Shown piece by piece: positions 1 to 6,053 of a stretch of 6,206 nt of DNA. Under the pieces are notes generated by a model. That model ran no database searches and was not told the DNA's origin. It worked only from the letters and a program-made list of their open reading frames with translations. Position numbers and translations under genes: made by a program. This stretch comes from Thermoanaerobaculia bacterium. Its GTDB lineage: Bacteria; Acidobacteriota; Thermoanaerobaculia; Multivoradales; UBA5704. The stretch is taken from assembly GCA_025937035.1 (NCBI GenBank), contig JAICSG010000258.1:1-6206 (forward strand), in the 5' to 3' direction. The first letter of the stretch is position 1, and each line of letters begins with the position of its first letter.

Positions 1-1
1 C

Positions 2-184
2 CTCTTCTCCGCCGTAAGGTCCGGAGCCAGGAAAACCAGCAGGAGCGGCGACCGCGAGATGCCCGTCTGGGGCCAGGCCTTCCTGGAGCGGACCGATAAC
101 GAGGCGGACGTCCGGACCCAGGTCCATCAACTGACCGTCTTCCTCGACTCGATCCAGGAGAAGGGGCCGGCCAAAAAGAAGTAG
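2..184 (+). CDS. c-type cytochrome, C-terminal fragment (gene starts before the window)
   Basis: This open frame enters from the left edge and ends at the TAG at 182-184, giving the last 60 residues of a protein. The fragment contains REMPVWG (Met at fragment residue 20), which resembles the axial-methionine segment of small class I c-type cytochromes. A helix follows with hydrophobic spacing typical of the last cytochrome helix, ending TVFLDSIQEK, and then a lysine-rich tail (PAKKK). The heme-binding CXXCH motif would lie upstream and cannot be seen. By family knowledge it would be an exported electron carrier or a cytochrome domain of a larger oxidoreductase. The short stretch before the Met box (SGARKTSRSG) is less typical. 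The family call therefore rests mainly on the Met box and the last helix. The yjbQ-like gene follows 24 nt later on the same strand, so the two may be co-transcribed. Confidence 0.6.
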   Translation, partial: LFSAVRSGARKTSRSGDREMPVWGQAFLERTDNEADVRTQVHQLTVFLDSIQEKGPAKKK

Positions 185-208
185 AGCCGCGTGCTATCGT
201 TCGGCCCG

Positions 209-616
209 ATGGTGAAACGGCTCTCTCTTCGCGTCTCCGGCCAGGGGCTTCACGAGGTGACGGACGAGGTGCGCGCGGCCGTGCGCGAGAGCGGGGCGCG
301 GGAAGGGCTCTGCACGGTCTTCATCCAGCACACCTCGGCGAGCCTGACCATCCAGGAGAACGCCGATCCCTCGGCCCGGCGGGACCTGGAGACCTGGCTC
401 AACCGCCTCGTCCCCGAGCGCGATCCCCTCTACACCCACACCGCCGAGGGGCCGGACGACATGCCCTCGCACATCAAGGCGGCCCTCACCGCCACCTCCC
501 TCTCGATCCCCATCCTGGACGGCGACCTCGGCCTCGGCACCTGGCAGGGGATCTACCTCTGGGAGCACAGGCACCACGCCGGCGCGCGGAAATTGCTGGT
601 GCATGTGGGCGAGTAA
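209..616 (+). CDS. yjbQ: YjbQ/UPF0047 family protein (secondary thiamine-phosphate synthase-type)
   Basis: The 135-residue product matches the length and motif order of the YjbQ/UPF0047 (TIGR00149) family. HTSASLTIQENAD lies at about 41-53, H78 and DMPSHIK at 84-90, and GTWQGIYLWEHR at 110-121. The conserved His, Asp and Glu residues form the metal or active-site pocket known in family structures. E. coli YjbQ has been reported to have weak thiamine-phosphate synthase activity, but the true role is unsettled. It is predicted to be a small cytoplasmic protein, usually a homotrimer in the family. I chose the ATG at 209 because it puts the N-terminus level with E. coli YjbQ. A GTG at 191 in the same frame would add six residues, and the purine-rich stretch around 173-186 sits closer to it, so that start cannot be excluded. 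The stop at 614-616 lies 5 nt from the stop of the convergent VWA gene. Confidence 0.9.
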   Translation: MVKRLSLRVSGQGLHEVTDEVRAAVRESGAREGLCTVFIQHTSASLTIQENADPSARRDLETWLNRLVPERDPLYTHTAEGPDDMPSHIKAALTATSLSIPILDGDLGLGTWQGIYLWEHRHHAGARKLLVHVGE

Positions 617-621
617 AAGCC

Positions 622-3090
622 CTAGGGGTAATACCCGCTGATCGTCCGCGCCTCCACCCCCGGCCGCCCCACCTCGACCCGGACCGCCCGGAAGGCCTCG
701 CCCGGCCTGGTGTTGCTCGACTGGTAGGAGATGCGGTACCGCGAGCGCAGGTCGCGCTGGATCTCCTGATAGGCGCCGTCGAGCTCGTCCGTTCCGCGCA
801 CGAAGAAGCTCCGGCCGCCGGTCTCGGCCGCCAGCCTGGCGAGCTGCTCGGAGGCGCCCTCCCTGGGCAGGTCTATCCCGATCGTATAGACGGCGACACC
901 GGCCCGGCGGGCGCTTTCGAGGGCGTCCCCGAAGCGGAACGAGCTGGTGTTGTCCTCACCGTCCGAGAGCAGCACGACCGCCCGTTGCCCCCGCGCTCCT
1001 CCCAGGTAGCACAGCGAGAAGATCAGGCTGTCGTACAGCGAGGTCTCGTCGTCCGCCGCCAGGCTGGCGAGGCCGTCCTCCAGCGCCGTGAGGTCCGAGG
1101 TGAGAGCCACCGCGATATGGGGAGAGCGGTTGAAGGTGATCACCGCCGCCTGATCGCGGGGCCGCAAGGTCCGCCGCAGGAACTGCAGCGCCGCCCGCCG
1201 GGTGGGCTCCAGCCGCGGCAGCATGGAGGCCGAGTTGTCGATCAGCGTCACCAGGCGCAAGGGGGTGTCCTCGACCCTCTCGACCTGGCGGACCGGCTGC
1301 CGCACGCCGTCCTCCAGCACCTGGAGATCCTGGGGGCCGATCCCCTCGACCGGCTTGCCCGACCGGTCGACCACGTTCGTGTAGAGCTCCACGAGACGGA
1401 TGTCCATCCTCTCGGGCACCGCCGGAGAGTTGAGCACCTCCACGTCTTCGGCCGAGGTGCCGTCCGCCAGATAGGCCACGGCGCGCACGAACCCCACTCC
1501 CGCCGACTCGGGCAGGACGAGCGGCTGCGAGAACGGCGGCTGATAGAGCGTCGCCACCCGGGCGTCGCCGAGGTAGAGCTCGACGCGGTCGAGCGCCTGG
1601 TCCTGCGGGGCGTCGACCCGCACCTGAGCCCGCAGGCTCTGGCGATAGACCTTTCCCGGCTGGGGCTCGATCAGGTGCACGGCGAAGCGCTGGCCGCCGG
1701 AATTCAGCTCCAGCTCGTCCCGGGCCAGGACCTCACCTTTGGCATTCATCCCCTCGGCGGTGAGCTTGTGGCCCCGCGGCGTGCGTCCGAGGTCGACCTG
1801 GGCCACGAAGGGGGGGTGATTGCGCGTCAGCAGCGGCTTTCCGTCCAGAATGAAGGCCACGCGCTCGATCTGCTCCGCATCGGGGAGCCCGGCGACGCGG
1901 TCCACCCGCACCTCGAAGGGCTGGACGCCCGCGATCAGCGTGCCGCTCGGGGGCAGGATGTGCAGCCCCGGACGGGGCGTCGCCAGCGCGGCGTCCGCCT
2001 CGCCGAACAGCCGCCGGGCCTCGGGCGAGACCGCCGGCGCCGGACGGGCCGGAGCCGGGCTCGCCGGCAGGCTCGCGGGCACCGCCGAGAGGCTCGGCAC
2101 GGCCAGATCGCGCTCCCCCACGAACGAGCTCCCCGCGGCGGGATCGTCGAGCTGAACCTCCAATTTATATTCGCCTGGCACTAGGTGGCGCTCGAAGGCG
2201 ACCGGACGGGCTCCCGCCGTCTTGGGTTGCGAGTCGAAGCGATAGCGGAAGCTGTCCACCATCTCGCTCCCCCGCAGAATGCGGCCCGAGACGTACAGCT
2301 CCCGCGAGCCCTCCAGAATCCGGTCCACCTGATTCGAGGGATCGCCAGGGGCGACCAGGATGCGCACCAGGCCGTCCCCCTGCCGGCCGGGGAAATCGAC
2401 GTCCAGGCGGGCCGGCAGGGCCCGGGCGCTGGGCTGGAAGGCGGGGCTCGCGGGCTTGAAACCGGCCACCCACTCCCGCGGCTTCGGGCTGGTGACCGCC
2501 CGCTGCACCACGACGTTGTAGGTCTCCCGGCCCACCCGCCGGATCCAGGTCGCCGCCTCGGCCATCTGGGGATCGGCGAAGCACTCCTTCAGATCGAGCG
2601 AGGCGAGATTCGGTGTATCCCCGGAGCGCCAGAGCCGGGCCGGACGGTTGCCGTCGACGTGGAAGACGAGCGTGGCGCGAAAGCGGACCTGGAACTGCGG
2701 CTGATAGGTCCACACCTGCAAGGTCTCGCCGGCGCACCGGCTCTGGAACACCTCGCTCGGCTCGCCGTTGAGCAGGAAGACCCGCCGGCGGTCATCCCTG
2801 GGATCGCTCCAGCGTTCCCTGGCCTCCCGCAGCCGCTCCTCCCACCTCTCCCGCGCCTCGTTGCGCGGCGTCTCGGGATAGGGGTCGCGCACCTGCCAGA
2901 AGCGCTGGACGAAAGCCTCGCGATCCGCCGGCGTCTTGAGCGAGAGATAGACCTCGCGCTCACGCGGCGTGATCAGGGGATCGACGTCGTCCAGCCAGGA
3001 TTGGGATGGCGAATCTTGAGCCCGCAGCGTGGAGGCCGCGAGAAGACTGACACCGAGGGACAGGAGAGAGAAGAGAACCGCTCGCCGCAT
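622..3090 (-). CDS. Exported GWxTD - Ig-like repeats - VWA protein (VWFA-related Acidobacterial type)
   Basis: The 822-residue protein begins with a signal peptide (about 1-24, cleavage after LRA). Residues about 32-165 form a GWxTD-type domain, beginning WLDDVDPLITPRE, with a charged helical stretch and then a beta-rich half. Residues about 225-330 are beta-rich, and 331-357 are a Pro/Ala linker. Two tandem Ig-like modules follow at about 376-464 and 468-556. They share the pattern VRVD...RV..L.G...PPF...LNS. Residues about 565-770 are a VWA domain with an intact metal-ion site: D618 in DNSAS, T683, and D710 in SDGED. The tail (RYRISYQSSN...GYYP) matches the end of the TIGR03436 family. The ATG at 3090 is preceded by an AAGGGGGTG ribosome site 7 nt away. 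The gene lies 80 nt downstream of the dipeptidase on the same strand and is probably co-transcribed with it. It likely acts in metal-dependent protein binding at the cell surface or in the periplasm. The ligand is unknown. Confidence 0.88.
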   Translation of the reverse strand: MRRAVLFSLLSLGVSLLAASTLRAQDSPSQSWLDDVDPLITPREREVYLSLKTPADREAFVQRFWQVRDPYPETPRNEARERWEERLREARERWSDPRDDRRRVFLLNGEPSEVFQSRCAGETLQVWTYQPQFQVRFRATLVFHVDGNRPARLWRSGDTPNLASLDLKECFADPQMAEAATWIRRVGRETYNVVVQRAVTSPKPREWVAGFKPASPAFQPSARALPARLDVDFPGRQGDGLVRILVAPGDPSNQVDRILEGSRELYVSGRILRGSEMVDSFRYRFDSQPKTAGARPVAFERHLVPGEYKLEVQLDDPAAGSSFVGERDLAVPSLSAVPASLPASPAPARPAPAVSPEARRLFGEADAALATPRPGLHILPPSGTLIAGVQPFEVRVDRVAGLPDAEQIERVAFILDGKPLLTRNHPPFVAQVDLGRTPRGHKLTAEGMNAKGEVLARDELELNSGGQRFAVHLIEPQPGKVYRQSLRAQVRVDAPQDQALDRVELYLGDARVATLYQPPFSQPLVLPESAGVGFVRAVAYLADGTSAEDVEVLNSPAVPERMDIRLVELYTNVVDRSGKPVEGIGPQDLQVLEDGVRQPVRQVERVEDTPLRLVTLIDNSASMLPRLEPTRRAALQFLRRTLRPRDQAAVITFNRSPHIAVALTSDLTALEDGLASLAADDETSLYDSLIFSLCYLGGARGQRAVVLLSDGEDNTSSFRFGDALESARRAGVAVYTIGIDLPREGASEQLARLAAETGGRSFFVRGTDELDGAYQEIQRDLRSRYRISYQSSNTRPGEAFRAVRVEVGRPGVEARTISGYYP

Positions 3091-3170
3091 GACCCAGCAC
3101 CCCCTTGACGGAAGCCGCGACGGCTTGGAGCTCTTCCGCCGGAAGGGTGGAATGCAGCAAAAGGCGTGCC

Positions 3171-4475
3171 TCAGCGCTTCCCATCCACCTCCTCGATCGT
3201 CACATCCGAAGCCGGCCGCTCCTTGCGCAGCCGCGCCGACACCGCCTCGGCCTCGCGGAAAACCCTGAGCACGTTCAGGCCGGCGAGCTTGCCGAGATCC
3301 TCGTCGCTCCAGCCGCGCCGCATCAGCTCGGCGAAGAGATTCGGATAATCGGCCACGCTCTCCAGCCCCAGCGGGACGCTCTCGATGCCGTCGAAATCCG
3401 AGCCGATCCCCACGTGATCGATCCCCGCCACCTGCCGCACGTGCTCGATGTGATCCGCCACCTGCTCGAGGGTGGCCCGGGGCGCGGGGTGCTGCTTGCG
3501 CCAGGCCTCGGCCTCGCGCTTCACCCGCTCGGGATCACCCGGATAGAGCGCCTTCAGACGCGCCTCCTCGGCGTCGTTCAGAGCGTTCCAGCCCCGCACC
3601 GCCTCCGAGGCGAAGGAGGGGACGAAGGTCACCATCACCACTCCCCCATTCTTCGGCAGCAGGCGGAGGACGTCGTCCGGCACATTGCGCGGATGATCGT
3701 CCAAGGCCCGGGCCGAGGAGTGGGAAAAGATCACGGGAGCCGCCGAGACGGCGATCGCCTTCCTCATCGTCTCCGGCGCCACATGCGAGAGGTCGACCAG
3801 CATGCCGAGCCGGTTCATCTCGCGCACCACCTCCTCGCCGAAGCGGGTGAGGCCGCCGTGCTTGGGGGCGTCGGTGGCCGAGTCGGCCCAGTCGGTGTTG
3901 CTGGAATGGGTGAGCGTCATGTAGCGGGTGCCCGCCGTATAAAGCTGGCGCAGGACCGCGAGCGAGTTGTGGATCGAATGCCCCCCCTCCATGCCGATCA
4001 GCGAGGCGATGCGCCCGGCCTTGTGGATGCGCGCGACGTCGTCCGCCGTGAGCGCCAGCTCGAAGGTATCGGGATAGCGCTCGGTCAGCCGGTGGACGTC
4101 GTCGATCTGCTCCATCACCGCCTGGACGGCGTCCGGCCCCTGGATCTCGACCGGGATGTAGACCGACCAGAACTGGCCGCCGAGCCCCCCCTGGCGCAGG
4201 CGCGGGATGTCGGTGTGCATGGGGGGATCGAGCTTGGCGGTCCCCGCCCGCAGGTCGATCTTGTCCATGTGATTCTGGACCCTCTTGCGATACTCCCACG
4301 GCACATCGTTGTGGCCGTCGACGAGCGGCACCCGCTCCAGGAGCTTCCGTGCCCGCTCGACCAGCGCCGGGTCCGGAGCCTTGTGGGCCGCCTCCTGCGC
4401 TTGGAGCCCGGCGGCGGCCAGCAGGAGCAGGGCGGCGAGCAGCAGGATTCCCGGCGGAAAGCTCTTCCATTGCAT
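3171..4475 (-). CDS. Membrane dipeptidase, peptidase family M19 (renal dipeptidase type), exported
   Basis: The 434-residue protein starts with a signal peptide (hydrophobic 9-24, cleavage near LQAQ). It carries the zinc-ligand set of M19 dipeptidases: H55 and D57 in DGHND, bridging E163 in GMEGGHSI, H231 in DLSHVAP and H252 in FSHSSARA. D360 in [10 protein letters not shown] corresponds to the catalytic Asp. H190 in [11 protein letters not shown] and R263 in [10 protein letters not shown] match substrate-binding positions of human DPEP1. The 21-residue H231-H252 spacing equals that of the human enzyme. The segment before D360 is about 40 residues longer than in the human protein. The expected reaction is zinc-dependent hydrolysis of dipeptides, often including D-amino acids at the C-terminal side, outside the cytoplasm. 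The ATG at 4475 has an AAGGAGG ribosome site 7 nt upstream. It is the first gene of the unit with the GWxTD/VWA gene. All key residues are present, so the enzyme looks active. Confidence 0.93.
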   Translation of the reverse strand: MQWKSFPPGILLLAALLLLAAAGLQAQEAAHKAPDPALVERARKLLERVPLVDGHNDVPWEYRKRVQNHMDKIDLRAGTAKLDPPMHTDIPRLRQGGLGGQFWSVYIPVEIQGPDAVQAVMEQIDDVHRLTERYPDTFELALTADDVARIHKAGRIASLIGMEGGHSIHNSLAVLRQLYTAGTRYMTLTHSSNTDWADSATDAPKHGGLTRFGEEVVREMNRLGMLVDLSHVAPETMRKAIAVSAAPVIFSHSSARALDDHPRNVPDDVLRLLPKNGGVVMVTFVPSFASEAVRGWNALNDAEEARLKALYPGDPERVKREAEAWRKQHPAPRATLEQVADHIEHVRQVAGIDHVGIGSDFDGIESVPLGLESVADYPNLFAELMRRGWSDEDLGKLAGLNVLRVFREAEAVSARLRKERPASDVTIEEVDGKR

Positions 4476-4482
4476 GATCTGG

Positions 4483-4509
4483 CCTCCTTGTCGGTCCGGA
4501 GGGATTCTA
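4483..4509 (-). promoter_or_regulatory. Candidate -10 box and Shine-Dalgarno for the dipeptidase unit
   Basis: On the minus strand TAGAAT (4504-4509) matches five of six bases of the sigma-70 -10 consensus. It lies about 15 nt before a strong AAGGAGG ribosome site (4483-4489), which is 7 nt from the ATG. No good -35 box is seen at 16-18 nt upstream. The ribosome site is clear, but the promoter is tentative. Confidence 0.35.
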
Positions 4510-4650
4510 CCGTGGAGGCCTGGAATCCGCAGCGTCTGTTTCCCGCCGCGCCATGCGGTTACCGACTCCCTGATACCTCACCAGGCTCCTGAGCCGTCAT
4601 CCTCACGAGCATGTCTGCTTCAAGGTGTGCACCGTCATCCACGGACCTCC

Positions 4651-5010
4651 TTACTCCTGCCCGATGATGGTGTAAGAGAAGTCAATGACTCCTCCAACAC
4701 GGCGGCTCAGCTCAAGGGCAAACTGCGGAACCCGAATAATATCGCTGTCAGAGTCCGTTCGGAGAGACACCAAAAGACCGTAGTCCTCGTAGCCCAGCTT
4801 GGCTTCAGTCAGGAAATCCATGAGCCAGTCGTAGGTTTCGATTTCCTCTAACCACCACGAGACGACGTAGTGCTCGGAGCCCACGCGCGACGGTCTGATG
4901 CTGGCTTTCGGATAGATCTTCGCGACCTTGTCCACCTGGTCCCTAGAGAGTCGAAAAAAACGGAATCCTACCCTTTCCCGCTTGTTCGTGGCTTCCTCTT
5001 TCTGGGACAT
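4651..5010 (-). CDS. Hypothetical protein, about 119 aa, unrecognised
   Basis: I do not recognise this gene. From the ATG at 5010 it encodes a soluble, acidic protein with no signal peptide or membrane segment. The N-terminus is charged (SQKEEATNKRERVGF). The rest alternates beta-like and helical stretches, with an aromatic segment YVVSWWLEE followed by a helix around YDWLMDFL. It ends in VIDFSYTII. The end (VPQF, a helix, then a hydrophobic strand) loosely recalls DUF4279-type small proteins, but this is only an impression. An in-frame ATG at 5034 would add eight residues. I prefer 5010 because GGAG lies 8 nt upstream of it and because the candidate promoter at 5052-5082 would leave almost no leader for the 5034 start. 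It is the leftmost gene of the lower-GC block. No attC-like repeat was found just after its stop, so its membership of a cassette array is unsupported. Confidence 0.6.
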   Translation of the reverse strand: MSQKEEATNKRERVGFRFFRLSRDQVDKVAKIYPKASIRPSRVGSEHYVVSWWLEEIETYDWLMDFLTEAKLGYEDYGLLVSLRTDSDSDIIRVPQFALELSRRVGGVIDFSYTIIGQE

Positions 5011-5034
5011 ATGCAGCGCTCCATCAATAGCCAT

Positions 5035-5262
5035 AGAGCTCGTCGTTCCTTACTATATAGTTGGAAACATCGTCGCCATGAAGGCATCGACTTCGCGCTG
5101 CCACGGCCTACCACGCTCGCTCTGTTGAGAGGATGACCGTTGCCTCGCCGCCCCTCTCGAGGTACTGGAAATGAGCACCAGGTTGCTTCACCGATTGGCC
5201 CACCTGAGGTGCCACCCAATTTTCAAGGAAACGATGCTTCGTTGAGCGACGGTGGCCTTGAC
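5035..5262. other. Intergenic stretch without a supportable gene
   Basis: This stretch of about 228 nt lies between the start of the 119-aa gene and the GTCTAAC box at 5263. Several frames stay open through it, but none has a ribosome site, a recognisable product, or a start that does not sit inside the neighbouring membrane-protein gene. It may hold the promoter of the 119-aa gene and the remains of another cassette. Confidence 0.4.
5052..5082 (-). promoter_or_regulatory. Candidate promoter for the 119-aa gene
   Basis: The minus strand reads TTCATG (5077-5082), then an AT-rich ACTATATAGT stretch. It contains TATATA (17-nt spacing) and, two bases on, TATAGT, which matches five of six bases of the -10 consensus (5052-5057, 19-nt spacing). 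The -35 match is poor. A start of transcription near 5045 would suit translation from the ATG at 5010. Confidence 0.3.
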
Positions 5263-5340
5263 GTCTAACGGCAAAGCTAAGTCGCCGCACCGCTGCGTGG
5301 TCCGGTAGGCTGCGGCGCATTGGTACGACTTTGTCTAGAT
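5263..5340 (-). repeat. Possible degenerate attC-like end overlapping the membrane-protein stop
   Basis: Read on the minus strand, the 3' half looks like the right half of an attC: CGACTTAG, a short spacer, then GTTAGAC (5263-5269), which fits GTTRRRY exactly. AAGTCG (5326-5331) pairs with CGACTT (5279-5284), and CCGCA/TGCGG can pair inside it. The other end has no proper RYYYAAC box (TCTAGAC is the nearest), the stem is asymmetric, and the expected GCATAAC R'' box is absent. It is at best a decayed or partial site. Confidence 0.28.
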
Positions 5341-5606
5341 AGCAGCCGGTAAGAAATGGCGGCGATGCCAGTGGCGTAGAGGACCATGCCAAGAATATGA
5401 ATGACTGAACGTGGCTGGATGCCGAATACCTGCAGAATGCCAGTTACTGGGTAGATAAAGATCGCACAGGCTAACCAAACCGGCGTCGTATACCGCGTAT
5501 ACCACGGATCCCAAGGCTCCGGCATTAATGTCGCGCCGTGTGGAATGGAAAAGACCACTAATGGCAGAAACGGCGCAAAGACCAACAGCCAGCGCAGGGC
5601 TTTCAT
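5277..5606 (-). CDS. Small three-helix membrane protein, function unknown
   Basis: From the ATG at 5606 the product has 109 residues. There are three likely membrane helices: about 4-21 (WLLVFAPFLPLVVFS), 41-60 (PVWLACAIFIYPVTGI) and 68-89 (VIHILGMVLYATGIAA). A loop rich in Pro, Trp and Tyr joins the first two (PEPWDPWYTRYT), and the tail is polar (SRQSRTNAPQPTGPRSG). I chose this ATG because GGAG lies 7 nt upstream at 5614-5617. A GTG at 5630 in frame has no comparable site. The gene begins 56 nt after the R' end of the attC at 5662-5736, as expected for the first gene of a cassette. Small multi-helix proteins of unknown function are common in integron cassettes. Its last residues are encoded within the possible degenerate site at 5263-5340. 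Confidence 0.65.
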   Translation of the reverse strand: MKALRWLLVFAPFLPLVVFSIPHGATLMPEPWDPWYTRYTTPVWLACAIFIYPVTGILQVFGIQPRSVIHILGMVLYATGIAAISYRLLSRQSRTNAPQPTGPRSGAAT

Positions 5607-5661
5607 GCAATTACTCCGGAGCTCCGACACATGGTGGAACTCGAAGGCTGTTGTCCCTGTC

Positions 5662-5736
5662 GCATAACGCTCCGGGCCTAAGCGGCGGGGCCGCGCGATA
5701 GCGCGGTATCCGTCCGCTTGAGGCCCTGAGTTGGGC
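5662..5736 (-). other. Integron attC recombination site (75 bp)
   Basis: Read on the minus strand, the site starts with R'' GCCCAAC (5730-5736), an exact RYYYAAC, and ends with R' GTTATGC (5662-5668), one base off GTTRRRY. Inside are L'' GGGCCTCAAGCGG and L' CCGCTTAGGCCC. They pair over 6 + 6 bp with one extrahelical C in L''. The unpaired spacers are TCA on one side and GGAGC on the other. The centre folds as a further hairpin, CCGCGC-TATC-GCGCGG. Outer boxes, unequal spacers, an extrahelical base and a variable terminal hairpin are the defining parts of attC sites, and 75 bp is within their usual length. The orientation places it 3' of the lanthipeptide gene and 5' of the membrane-protein gene, both on the minus strand, which is the normal cassette arrangement. 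Confidence 0.85.
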
Positions 5737-5744
5737 GGCTACTT

Positions 5745-5759
5745 CCATCTCTCAGATGG
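5745..5759. repeat. Short perfect hairpin beside the attC
   Basis: CCATCT and AGATGG (6 bp) flank a 3-base loop. The hairpin lies 9 bp outside the attC, between it and the peptide gene. There is no T-run on the minus strand after it, so it is not a convincing terminator for the peptide transcript. Confidence 0.4.
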
Positions 5760-5819
5760 TTGTCAATGTTCACCAACTGTCTATCCTAACGAGCTGGCTC
5801 AGCCGGGGACTCTACGGTG

Positions 5820-5832
5820 AGCACCCGGTGCT
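5820..5832. repeat. 13-nt palindrome just after the lanthipeptide stop
   Basis: AGCACC-C-GGTGCT is a perfect inverted repeat, 7 nt past the TAA of the peptide gene. It could form a small hairpin at the transcript end or bind a dimeric protein. There is no T-run, so a rho-independent terminator is not supported. Confidence 0.35.
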
Positions 5833-5839
5833 AGGAAAT

Positions 5840-6022
5840 TTAGCAGAAGCAGCTGCAAGCAGCGACGTCACTGCAGGAAAAGCCTTCCGTGTAGGTACAA
5901 GAGTCCGGTATGGGTTGGCCGCTGATGCCGCCAACGACATCCCGCAACTTGTTATCCGTCAGGTCGCGAAGGGTCTCTTTGGATAGCTTCAGCTTAGATA
6001 GAAGACGAGCATTGCTTTTCAT
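5840..6022 (-). CDS. Class I lanthipeptide-like precursor peptide
   Basis: The 60-residue peptide splits into a charged leader (1-32) and a 28-residue core. The leader contains LKLSKETLRDLTDNKLRDVV followed by GG (31-32). This is the L-x-L-x-K-E-T-hydrophobic-x-x-L arrangement of the class I lanthipeptide leader family common in Bacteroidota and also seen in other phyla. The core has five Cys (core positions 10, 18, 24, 26, 28), five Ser (2, 9, 17, 19, 25) and two Thr (11, 13), and ends CSCFC. Dehydration of Ser/Thr by a LanB-type enzyme and Cys addition by LanC would give thioether rings, with cleavage probably after GG. None of these enzymes is in the window. The ATG at 6022 has an AAAGGAG site 5 nt upstream, so the start is secure. 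The gene lies within a predicted integron cassette, with the attC starting 103 nt after its stop. Alternatives are another Cys-rich RiPP class, such as a sactipeptide or ranthipeptide. Confidence 0.75.
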   Translation of the reverse strand: MKSNARLLSKLKLSKETLRDLTDNKLRDVVGGISGQPIPDSCTYTEGFSCSDVAACSCFC

Positions 6023-6027
6023 AGTCT

Positions 6028-6034
6028 CTCCTTT
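6028..6034 (-). promoter_or_regulatory. Shine-Dalgarno of the lanthipeptide gene
   Basis: The minus strand reads AAAGGAG followed by a 5-nt spacer (AGACT) and then the ATG at 6022. It is one of the best ribosome sites in the window and fixes the start of this short gene. No convincing promoter is seen in the 30 nt between it and the cassette boundary, so transcription may come from an upstream cassette or integron promoter. Confidence 0.7.
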
Positions 6035-6053
6035 AATAAAAGTGTTGTCCTAC

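Noticed and set aside
614..650. Possible bidirectional terminator between the convergent yjbQ and VWA genes
   Set aside because: Only a 4-bp GGGT/ACCC stem is present, it lies mostly inside the VWA gene's last codons, and there is no T-run.
985..3108. Long + strand open frames opposite the GWxTD/VWA gene
   Set aside because: They are antisense frames rich in Arg, Gly and Pro with no recognisable domain and no ribosome sites. The minus-strand protein explains the region.
3105..4592. Long + strand open frame (about 495 codons) opposite the dipeptidase gene
   Set aside because: It is a high-GC antisense shadow. The minus strand encodes a complete M19 enzyme with all catalytic residues, and the + frame gives a low-complexity His/Arg/Leu-rich product.
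4584..4595. GGCTCCTGAGCC inverted repeat
   Set aside because: The stem is only 5 bp with a 2-base loop, and no T-run or second copy nearby. It is likely chance.
4540..4650. Possible attC after the 119-aa gene
   Set aside because: No GTTRRRY and RYYYAAC pair or L-box stem could be found on the minus strand, so I do not call this gene a cassette.
5108..5392. A 94-codon minus-strand frame ending near 5108
   Set aside because: Its start lies out of frame inside the membrane-protein gene, with no ribosome site. The last 45 residues look moderately protein-like, so a gene remnant is possible, but it cannot be supported.
5756..5986. A 76-codon + strand frame across the lanthipeptide gene
   Set aside because: There is no ribosome site and no family resemblance, and it is antisense to a peptide gene with a strong ribosome site and a recognisable leader.
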